Source: an uncultured Kouleothrix sp. (GTDB lineage Bacteria; Chloroflexota; Chloroflexia; Chloroflexales; Roseiflexaceae). From it: a DNA stretch of 7,112 nucleotides. The notes under the pieces were generated by a model. That model saw nothing but the letters and a program-made list of their open reading frames with translations. It had not been told where the DNA came from and did not search any database. The stretch's first letter is position 1. Each line of letters starts with the position of its first letter. Positions 1 to 6,900 of this stretch are shown in pieces. The translations under genes and the position numbers were made by a program. The stretch spans positions 1-7,112 of the forward strand of contig CALLYN010001056.1 in NCBI GenBank assembly GCA_937858455.1, read 5' to 3'.

Positions 1-1
1 G

Positions 2-1570
2 GTCGCGCAGCTCGCGCCGGGCGCAACCGCCACGCTCAGCTTCAGCTGGCAGCCGCCGACCGCCGACTTCAGCGGCTACCGCGTGGCGGCGGCGGCGCTC
101 GTTGGCGACACGCCGCTCGACCAGGCCGCCAGCGCGGTAGACGTGTCGAGCGACTGGCGCCGCTTCCCGCGCTACGGCTTCCTGAGCCGTTTCGGCGCGG
201 AAGTCGACGCTGCCGCGACGATCGACGCGCTGAACCGCTACCACCTCAACGCGCTGCAGTTCTACGACTGGCAGTGGCAGCACCACCGGCCCTACTCGCC
301 CGCAGCCAGCTGGCCCGACATCGCCGGCCGCAGCACGGCGCGCGCCAGCGTGGCGGCGCTGATCGAGCAGGCCCACCGCCGCGGCATGCTGGCGCTGAAC
401 TACAACCTGGCGTTTGGCGCCTACGACAGCTACTGGCGCGACGGCAGCGGGGTGAAAACCGAGTGGGGCCTGTTCAAGCAGGGCGGCGGCGGCTACACCC
501 CAGCCCAGCAAGACTTCCACCCGCTGCCGGCAAGCTGGGCCACCAGCAAACTGTTTCTGTTCGACCCATCGAACCGCGAGTGGCAGCAGTACATCTTCGG
601 CCAGGAGCGCCAGGTATTCGCGCACTTCGCATTCGACGGCTGGCATATCGACACGCTCGGCAAGCGCGGGCTGCTGTGGAACTGGGATCAGCAGGTCGTC
701 GACATGCCCGACGCATATGTGGCGTTTGTGAACCAGGCTCGCGCCGCGCTGGGCACGCGCGTCGTGTTCAACAGCGTCGGTGGCTACGGCCAGAACCAGA
801 TCGCCGACGGCGCGAACGTCGACGTGATCTACTCGGAGCTGTGGGAGAGCGACGGCATCAGCACCTACCGGGATATTGTGGGCCTGGTGGAGCAGGCCCG
901 CGCGCACACCGACAAAGCGGTGGTGCTGCCGGCGTATATGAACAAAGCCTACGCCGAGCAGAGCAGCGGCGGCACGCGCTTTTTCCGCGAGCCGTCGGTG
1001 CGGCTCGCCGACGCGGCGATCTTCGCCGCCGGGGCCGCGCACCTCGAGCTAGGCGACGGCGAGGGCATGCTTTCGAAAGAGTATTTCCCGAGCCAGCCGC
1101 TGGTGATGAGCGACACGCTCAGATCGGCCATGCGCGACGGCTACGACTTCCTGGTGGCCTACGAGAACCTGCTGCGCGACGGCGCGCGCCCGGCCGCAAT
1201 TCGCGTGGCGATCGACGGCCAGCCAACCAGCGACGACGGCCGCGCCGGCACGATCTGGGCGCTCCCGCGCGCCACGCCTGCCGCCGCCATCGTACACCTG
1301 ATCAACCTGAAGAGCAATCGCCTGAGCCTGTGGCGCGACGCCGGCGCGATCTACCCCGCGCCCGCCACGCTGGCAGACCTGAGCGTCACGCTGCGTGTGC
1401 CCACACCTCCAGGCCCCGGCGCGCGGCTGTGGTACGCCACGCCCGACGCCAACCACGGCGCCGCGACCGCGCTCGACTACAGCAGCGGCAGCGACGCGCA
1501 GGGGCCGTTCATCCGGTTTACGCTGCCGCGCCTGCACTACTGGGATATGATCTGGCTCGAACAGCGCTAA
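2..1570 (+). CDS. GH66 dextranase-type endo-alpha-1,6-glucanase (5' partial)
   Basis: This is a glycoside hydrolase family 66 enzyme. The family cleaves (or, in cycloisomaltooligosaccharide glucanotransferases, transfers) alpha-1,6-glucan chains by a retaining mechanism with an Asp nucleophile and a Glu acid/base. The frame is open from nt 2 and shows 522 residues. Residues 1-56 are the end of an Ig-like N-terminal domain, 57 (RYGFL) to about 390 the (beta/alpha)8 barrel, and the rest a C-terminal beta-sandwich. The likely nucleophile is Asp217 (GWHIDTLG, nt 650-652) and the likely acid/base Glu279 (YSELWES, nt 836-838). The substrate-cleft motifs AYMNK (311-315) and YDFLVAYENLLRDG look canonical. 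The GTG at 83 is not the true start, because homology to the downstream paralogue continues upstream of it. By that alignment about 55-60 residues, plus any signal peptide, are missing. There is no CBM35-sized insertion, so dextranase is likelier than cyclising transferase. Family call is firm; exact activity is inferred. Confidence 0.9.
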   Translation, partial: VAQLAPGATATLSFSWQPPTADFSGYRVAAAALVGDTPLDQAASAVDVSSDWRRFPRYGFLSRFGAEVDAAATIDALNRYHLNALQFYDWQWQHHRPYSPAASWPDIAGRSTARASVAALIEQAHRRGMLALNYNLAFGAYDSYWRDGSGVKTEWGLFKQGGGGYTPAQQDFHPLPASWATSKLFLFDPSNREWQQYIFGQERQVFAHFAFDGWHIDTLGKRGLLWNWDQQVVDMPDAYVAFVNQARAALGTRVVFNSVGGYGQNQIADGANVDVIYSELWESDGISTYRDIVGLVEQARAHTDKAVVLPAYMNKAYAEQSSGGTRFFREPSVRLADAAIFAAGAAHLELGDGEGMLSKEYFPSQPLVMSDTLRSAMRDGYDFLVAYENLLRDGARPAAIRVAIDGQPTSDDGRAGTIWALPRATPAAAIVHLINLKSNRLSLWRDAGAIYPAPATLADLSVTLRVPTPPGPGARLWYATPDANHGAATALDYSSGSDAQGPFIRFTLPRLHYWDMIWLEQR

Positions 1571-1575
1571 AGGAA
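1569..1575 (+). promoter_or_regulatory. Shine-Dalgarno of the 39-aa small ORF
   Basis: AAAGGAA overlaps the stop codon of the upstream GH66 gene. Its AGGA core lies 8 nt before the ATG at 1583, which is good spacing. It is a better ribosome binding site than anything directly before the next large gene at 1695, where only a weak GGAAAG about 12 nt upstream is visible. It is the main reason to treat the small ORF as translated. Confidence 0.6.
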
Positions 1576-1582
1576 CAACGCA

Positions 1583-1702
1583 ATGGCACCTCACGCACAG
1601 TTCAATTCCCAGGAATTCGACGTGACGCAGTACAGGCGCGCCCTATCGCGCCCGTACGCCTTCGACGCACCGAGCTGGAAAGCGGGTTTGAACCATGACT
1701 AA
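1583..1702 (+). CDS. 39-residue small ORF between the two GH66 genes, function unknown
   Basis: An ATG-started frame of 39 codons ends at TAA 1700-1702. It begins MAPHAQFNSQEFDVTQYRRA and ends PSWKAGLNHD. It starts 12 nt after the upstream GH66 stop, has a well-placed AGGA, and its last 8 nt overlap the start of the second GH66 gene (ATGACTAA), an arrangement typical of translational coupling. By my count 28 of 38 sense codons end in G or C. The product is hydrophilic, with several aromatics and no membrane segment, signal peptide or cysteine. I do not recognise a family. It may be a real small protein made with the glucanases, a leader cistron whose translation delivers ribosomes to the next start, or the remnant N-terminus of a deleted gene. 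Position and ribosome binding site are seen; translation is inferred. Confidence 0.5.
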   Translation: MAPHAQFNSQEFDVTQYRRALSRPYAFDAPSWKAGLNHD

Positions 1703-3392
1703 CGCACACATCGTCGATGTAGCGCCCGACCGCGCCAGCTACCGGCCCGGCGAGCCTGCGCGCGTGCTCGTGACGATCGCGGCGGCCGAAAGCGCCGCGC
1801 CGGCGCGGATCTCGCTCGAGCTGACGCACCTCGACCGCACGATTGCCCGGCTGGAGCAGGACGTGGCGCTGGCGGCCGGCACCGTGACACAGGTGGCGTT
1901 CGCGCTGGCGCTGCCGCCCGACACCCCGCGCGGCTACGGCCTCGACGCCGCACTGCTCGACGCGGCGGGCCTGCCGGCCGCGCGCGGCAGCGGCGCACTC
2001 GACGTGCTCGACCGTTGGGCGCAGGCCCCGCGCTATGGCTTTCTCTCGGATTTCAGCCCGGGCCAGCACGATGTTGCCGAGCGCTGCGACTCGCTGCTGC
2101 GCAACCACCTCAACGTGGTGCAGTTCTACGACTGGATGTGGCGGCACTACGTGCTGCTGCCGCCGGCCGATCAGGTCGACCCGGCCGACGGCGGCTTCAC
2201 CGACGCGCTGGGGCGCCGGCTCTCGCTGGCGACTGTGCGCGCGGCCATCGCCGCAGTGCAGGCGCGCGGCGCCGCAGCGCTGGCCTATGGCGCGGTATAT
2301 GGCGCCGAGCCCGAGTACGCCGACGCGCACCCCGAGCTAGCGCTGTTCGACGACCACGGCCAGCGCGTCAGCCTGGCCGGGCTGTTCTATATCATGAACA
2401 TCGCGCCCGAATCGCCCTGGGTTCCGGCGATCGTGGCCGAGTTCGCCCGCTGCGTGAGCGAGCTCGGCTTCGACGGCATCCACCTCGACCAGTACGGCTT
2501 CCCCAAAACCGCCACCGACGCCAGCGGCGCGCCGGCCGATCTGTCCGAGCATTTCCCGCCGCTGATCGACGCCGCGCGCGCCGCCGTGGTGGAGGCCCGG
2601 CCGAGCGCCGGTGTGATCTTCAACGCTGTCGGCAACTGGCCGATCGAGACGGTAGCCGCGACCACGCAAGACGCAGTGTATATCGAGGTGTGGCCGCCCG
2701 ACGTAAGCTACAACGACCTGCGCCGGCTCGTGCGCGCTGCGCGGCAGCTGGGCCGAAACAAGCCGGTGATCCTGGCGGCGTACCTGTCGCCATTCCTCGA
2801 CTGCGCGCCCGAGCATATCGCCGAAGCCGAGGCGGCCGCGCTGCTGGCCACCGCCGTGATCGCCGCCGTGGGCGGCTCGCACCTGCTGCTGGGCGAGCGC
2901 GACGGCATTCTCTGCGACCCGTACTACCCCAAGTATGCCACGCTGCGGCCAGGGTTCGTGCCGCGTATGCACGCCTACTACGACTTCGTGGTGCGCTACG
3001 AGGAGTGGCTGAGCGACGGCGCGCTGAGCGACTGGGACGGCGCCGACGTAATGCTCGACGGCGCGCCGGCTGCGGCCGAAGCCACGCCCGGCCGCGTCTG
3101 GGCGATCGCGCGGCGCCGGCCGGGCTACCGTGTCGTGCACCTGGTCAACCTGAGCGACCAGGACACAACCGATTGGAACGCACTGCGCACGCCGCCGGCG
3201 CCGCGCGGGCCGCTGGTGCTATGCCTGGGCGGCGTGCCGCCGCTGCGGGCGCTGCTGCTGCTCACGCCCGACGCCGAGCATGGCCGGCCGATCGCGCTGG
3301 AATTTCAGCAGTTGGGCGCCAAGATCGAGGCCACTATCGCCGAGCTGGCGGTGTGGGCGGTGGTGGTGTGCGTTCTGCACAGCCAGAGCTGA
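1695..3392 (+). CDS. GH66 family glucanase paralogue, diverged, no signal peptide
   Basis: This complete 565-residue GH66 protein probably acts on alpha-1,6-linked glucan or isomalto-oligosaccharides. Residues 1 to about 112 form the N-terminal Ig-like domain, opening with IVDVAPDRASYRPGEPARV, the usual family entry. The barrel starts at RYGFLSDF (113) and shares HLN..QFYDW.W with the upstream enzyme. The likely nucleophile is Asp265 (GIHLDQYG, nt 2487-2489) and the likely acid/base Glu331 (VYIEVWPP, nt 2685-2687). A C-terminal beta-sandwich ends in ELAVWAVVV. There is no signal peptide, membrane helix or CBM35-sized insertion, so cytoplasmic location is inferred. The ATG at 1695 fits the domain start and overlaps the small ORF stop, implying coupled translation. 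Several cleft motifs differ from the neighbour: AAYLSPF (362-367 region) replaces PAYMNK, and YDFVVRYEEWLSDG replaces YDFLVAYENLLRDG. Specificity may therefore differ. Family call is firm; substrate is not determined. Confidence 0.9.
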   Translation: MTNAHIVDVAPDRASYRPGEPARVLVTIAAAESAAPARISLELTHLDRTIARLEQDVALAAGTVTQVAFALALPPDTPRGYGLDAALLDAAGLPAARGSGALDVLDRWAQAPRYGFLSDFSPGQHDVAERCDSLLRNHLNVVQFYDWMWRHYVLLPPADQVDPADGGFTDALGRRLSLATVRAAIAAVQARGAAALAYGAVYGAEPEYADAHPELALFDDHGQRVSLAGLFYIMNIAPESPWVPAIVAEFARCVSELGFDGIHLDQYGFPKTATDASGAPADLSEHFPPLIDAARAAVVEARPSAGVIFNAVGNWPIETVAATTQDAVYIEVWPPDVSYNDLRRLVRAARQLGRNKPVILAAYLSPFLDCAPEHIAEAEAAALLATAVIAAVGGSHLLLGERDGILCDPYYPKYATLRPGFVPRMHAYYDFVVRYEEWLSDGALSDWDGADVMLDGAPAAAEATPGRVWAIARRRPGYRVVHLVNLSDQDTTDWNALRTPPAPRGPLVLCLGGVPPLRALLLLTPDAEHGRPIALEFQQLGAKIEATIAELAVWAVVVCVLHSQS

Positions 3393-3426
3393 GGCGTGGC
3401 TCGATTCGCGGCGTTTGATCGAGGGA

Positions 3427-3462
3427 GTTCGGGTGCGGCAAAGCCGCACCCGAACTTTTTTT
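3427..3462 (+). terminator. Rho-independent terminator of the GH66 operon
   Basis: A perfect 13-bp GC-rich stem (3427-3439 with 3443-3455) closes an AAA loop and is followed directly by seven T residues (3456-3462). It begins 34 nt after the second GH66 stop. This is a textbook intrinsic terminator for plus-strand transcription and separates the glucanase operon from the sensor gene. On the minus strand the T-tract is absent, so it is unidirectional. Confidence 0.93.
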
Positions 3463-3501
3463 GCGGTGTCCTGCCCGGCTTCGCCGGGCAGGACACCGCA
3501 A
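3461..3501. repeat. Long perfect palindrome adjoining the terminator
   Basis: A 17-bp perfect GC-rich inverted repeat (3463-3479 with 3483-3499) has a TTC loop and extends to 19 bp if T3461-T3462 pair with A3500-A3501. It starts inside the T-tract of the operon terminator. It has no T-tract of its own on either strand, so it is not a canonical second terminator. It could block 3' exonucleases or be a copy of a dispersed REP-like palindrome. The structure is seen; the role is inferred. Confidence 0.8.
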
Positions 3502-3784
3502 CAAGAAAGCGATCAAGCGGAGCTGGCATGATCTGCGCCGGCGCGAGTACGAGCGCCGCTCATACTATTGCAATTTTTCGATTACAAACCGTCAACTCCC
3601 GGGCCTATACAGCGCATACACATTGTACTATGCTTATTGGCAAGGCATCCGCGCTATTTCGCGCCAATGCCTGATTCTATCTGTGGCTGCGCGGCACCTC
3701 GGCGGCCTCGGATGCGCGCCCGCTACAGCATGAATACGCCTTTAGCAATAAGGAAGCTACGATAACCAGCCGTGAAGCTCTTGT

Positions 3785-3814
3785 TTCGCAAGATATGGCG
3801 AGTTAGCATATACT
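3785..3814 (+). promoter_or_regulatory. Candidate sigma70-type promoter upstream of the sensor gene
   Basis: TTCGCA (3785-3790, 4 of 6 to TTGACA) and TATACT (3809-3814, 5 of 6 to TATAAT) are separated by 18 nt. Initiation near 3821 would leave a leader of about 165 nt before the sensor ATG. The -10 hexamer lies inside an 18-bp dyad, which adds weight. The hexamer matches are only moderate, so this is a candidate. Confidence 0.35.
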
Positions 3815-3818
3815 AACT
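3801..3818. promoter_or_regulatory. 18-bp near-perfect dyad, candidate operator
   Basis: AGTTAGCATATACTAACT pairs at 8 of 9 positions, with one mismatch (C3807 against A3812). Its size and AT-rich centre fit a binding site for a dimeric helix-turn-helix regulator. It overlaps the candidate -10 hexamer, the position expected of a repressor operator. No regulator gene is visible in the window, so the cognate protein is unknown. Confidence 0.4.
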
Positions 3819-3975
3819 ACTGAGCAGAATGCTTCTTGCAGCCTCACGACGCGTGATCGACTCACGGCACATTCGCGGCAAGCAGCGGTACCCCCATACG
3901 ATCGCCAGTGCGTACCGTTCGCCGCAGATGAACGATCGGCGCCTCCCATTACATTACAATACTTTTCACTGAAAC

Positions 3976-3979
3976 GGAG
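3976..3979 (+). promoter_or_regulatory. Shine-Dalgarno of the sensor gene
   Basis: GGAG lies 5 nt before the ATG at 3985 and supports that start. The next in-frame ATG is at codon 78, inside the membrane domain, so 3985 is the only sensible ATG start. Confidence 0.65.
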
Positions 3980-3984
3980 CGCCA

Positions 3985-6900
3985 ATGGCGCACATTCTGA
4001 TCTTCGACGACTCCTCTGCCGAGTGCGCGACGCTCGCAACAGCGCTGCGCCAACAGGGCCACCAGGTTGAGCTCACGCCTGGCCCAAGCACGCAGCACAG
4101 GCCGGCCGGCGCGCACCTGAACGCCTGGGGCGCCTACCTGCTGGCGCTGGGCGCGCCTGTGCTGCTTCTGCTGGTGCAGCTTGGCACCGGGTTTATCGCC
4201 GGCGACGCGCCGGCTATGGTGCTGTTTGTCCTGCCGATCATTCTGTGCGCCTACGCCGGCGGCTTTGGCCCGGGCCTGCTCGCGACGATCGCGACCGCGT
4301 TGGGCGTCAACTATTTTCTGCTCGCCCCGCACTACAGCCTGGCGATCGGCTCGTCGCTGCAGATCGTCCAGTGGCTCGGGCTGATCGCGGCCGGGCTGCT
4401 GGTGAGCGTGCTGAGCGAGGCGCTGCAGCGCGCGCGTAGCCACGCCGAGGCCAGCCAGCAGCTGCACGCAGTGACGCTCGCCAGCATTAGCGACGGCGTG
4501 ATCGCCACCGACGCGGCCGGCGTAGTCACGTTTGTCAACGCCGAAGCCGCCCGCCTCACCGGCTGGAACCACAACGCGGCCGGCCAGGCGCTTGGCACAC
4601 TGCTACAGCTGGCCGACGAGCACACACACGCGCCCGCCGAGGACCCGGCCGCGTCGGTGCTGCGCACCGGTGCTGCGCTCACACGCTCAAACCACCTGCT
4701 GCTGGCGCGCGACGGCCGTGAGCTGCCGATCGACACCAGCGGCGCACCAATCAGAGACACGGCCGGCAAGCTGCTGGGCGCCGTGCTGGTACTGCGCGAC
4801 CGCAGCGACCAGGCCAGTGCCGAAGCCGCCCTGCGCGCCAGCGAGCAGCGCTTCCGCAACCTGGCCGAAAACTCGCCGGATATCATCTATATCATCGATC
4901 TTACGCTGTTCCGGGCGACCTACCTTAACCAGCCCGATCTGCTCGGCTACACGCTCGCCGAGCTGCAAGAGCCAGGCTCGATCATGCACGCTGTGCACCC
5001 CGACGACGCGGTGGCGCTGGCGGTACACTGGCAGCGGCTGCTCAACGACGAAGAAACCGAGCCGATCGAATACCGGCTGAAGCGCAAGGATGGCCAGTGG
5101 GAATGGCTGCACAGCCGCGAGAAGGTGATCGCGCGCGACCCGGCCGGCCGCCCGACCGAGCTGCTGCTGACGCTCAGTATCATCGGCGAGCGCCGGCGCA
5201 TGCAAGAGCAGCTTGCCACCGAGCGCTACTGGCTGCGCACGCTGATCGACAACCTGCCCGACCTGATCTTTTTGAAGGATACCCACAGCCGCTTTGTGAT
5301 CGCCAACCAGGCCACCGCTGCGTTTATGGGCGTTGCCACGCCCGCCGCGCTGAGCGGCAAGAGCGACTTCGACTTCTACCCCAAGCATCTGGCAGCACAG
5401 TACTACGCGATCGAGCAGCAGATCATCACATCCGGCCAGCCGCTGACAGGCTGGGAAAAACCGCAGCTCGACCTGGCGGGCAAGCCGTACTGGCTGATGA
5501 CAACCAAGCTGCCGCTGCGCGATAGCCAGAACCAGACGATCGGCCTGATCGGCATCGAGCGCGATATTACCGCGCGCAAGCAGGCCGAGCTGCAGGCCAG
5601 TGCCCACGCGGCGCACCTGCAGCTCCTGGCCGACGCTGCCCGCTCCTTCGCCGAGGCCGGCACTGAATATCAGGACGTGCTCGACCAGGTGGTACGCGCC
5701 ACCGCCCGGCTGCTGCGCGCGAGCTGCGCGCTGCGCATGCTCTCGGGCGACGGCAAGACGCTGCGCCTGGCTGCGCTGCACGATGCCGGCCCAGCCCCGC
5801 ACAACCTGGCGCCGGGCGCGTGGGGCGATACCGAGCTACGCGCCGACGACCAGCCGCTCCTGCGCGACCTGCTGCATACATCGCAGCCCGTGCTGATCGC
5901 GCAGCCCGACCAGGCGAGTATGCGCGCCGTGTCGGCCGGGTGCGAGGCGCCGGATGAGCAGCTGCATACGCACAGCATGATCGTCGCGCCGCTGCTGCTG
6001 CGCGGCCAGCTGATCGGCCTACTGTACATGTCGCGCCAGCGACTCGATCTGGCGGCATACAGCGACGACGACCTGCGGCTGGCCCGCGACCTGGCCGACC
6101 GCGCGGCGCTGGCGATCGGCAACGCACAGCTGTTCGATCAGGCGCGGCGCGAGCTAGAGCGCCGCCAGGATGCGGAACGGGCGCTGCGCGAGAGCGAGCA
6201 GCAGTATCGCAAAGTCATCGAGGCGATCGCCGATGGCATGTTTGTGGCCCAGGACCAGCGCTTTGTCTTCGCTAACCGGGTGCTGCCGGCCATGCTCGGC
6301 TACCAGTACGACGAATTCATCTACCGGCCGTTTGGCGACGTAGTAGCGCCCGAGTTTCTGGCGCTGTGGAACGAGCGCTTCGCACAGCGCATCGGCAATG
6401 GCCCGGAGCCAGCGCAGCACTACGAGGCGCGCTTTCTGCGCCAGGGCGGCGAGCCGCTCTGGGTCGAGGTGCGCGCCAGCCGCATGCAGTTCGGCAACCG
6501 CCCAGCCGTCTTGGGCTTGATCCGCGATATCACCGAGCGCAAGCAGGCCGAGTCCCAGATCCGCCAGCTGAACAGCGAGCTCGAGCGGCGCGTGGCCGAG
6601 CGCACCGCCGACCTGGCGCGCGCCAATGCCAGCCTCCAGGCCGAGATCGCCGAGCGCACCACGCTGGCCGAACAGATTCGCGAGCACGCGCGCTATGCCA
6701 CCGCCCTGGCCGAGCTCTCGCAGGCGCTGGCCGAATCCGGCACCGAGCTGCAGCCACTGTTCGATACGCTCGCGCAGCATATCTCCAACCTCATCGGCGA
6801 CGCCTGCATCGTGACGCTGCTCACCGACGACGGGCAGTGGCTCAATAAAGTCGCGATGTATCACTCCAACCCCGACGGCACCGCGTTTATTCGCCAGCTC

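Larger units (their letters stand above)
3502..3984. other. Intergenic region between operon terminator and sensor gene
   Basis: About 480 nt hold no convincing gene. Reading frames through here are short, contain no recognisable domain, and either run across the terminator hairpins or are antisense to the sensor start. The stretch is visibly richer in A and T than the flanking genes, especially 3560-3640 and 3740-3830, as expected for a promoter region. Besides the dyad and promoter-like elements listed separately, it contains short inverted repeats: ATTGGC/GCCAAT (3636-3641 and 3663-3668) and CGGTAC/GTACCG (3886-3891 and 3912-3917). I see no tRNA, riboswitch or CRISPR signature. Confidence 0.7.

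Noticed and set aside
83..85. GTG as the start of the first GH66 gene.
   Set aside because: The frame is open to the window edge, and the 27 codons upstream encode the same Ig-like domain seen in the second GH66, so the true start is outside the window.
274..1698. A 474-codon plus-strand frame inside the first GH66 gene.
   Set aside because: It is an Arg/Ala-rich out-of-frame shadow without domain similarity. The same applies to the 467-codon frame at 2015-3418.
1602..3140. Long minus-strand frames at 1602-2330 and 2337-3140.
   Set aside because: They lie antisense to the second GH66 gene, have low-complexity composition and show no recognisable domain; such frames are expected in GC-rich DNA.
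3463..3499. The second palindrome as a terminator for minus-strand transcription.
   Set aside because: Read on the minus strand it is followed by an A-tract, not a T-tract, and no minus-strand gene converges on it.
3636..3671. Inverted repeat ATTGGC/GCCAAT as an attachment site or mobile element end.
   Set aside because: It is only 6 bp with a 21-nt spacer, and there is no target duplication, integrase or transposase nearby.
3396..3765. Short overlapping plus-strand frames of 65-92 codons in the intergenic region.
   Set aside because: Those starting before 3501 run through one or both hairpins at 3427-3501, and none has a good ribosome site or recognisable product.
3955..3960. TACAAT as a -10 element close to the sensor start.
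   Set aside because: It matches 5 of 6 positions but has no acceptable -35 at 16-18 nt, so I could not support it as a promoter.
4687..5802. A 371-codon minus-strand frame.
   Set aside because: It is antisense to clear PAS and GAF coding sequence and has no recognisable domain; the minus-strand frame at 6154-6864 is rejected on the same grounds.
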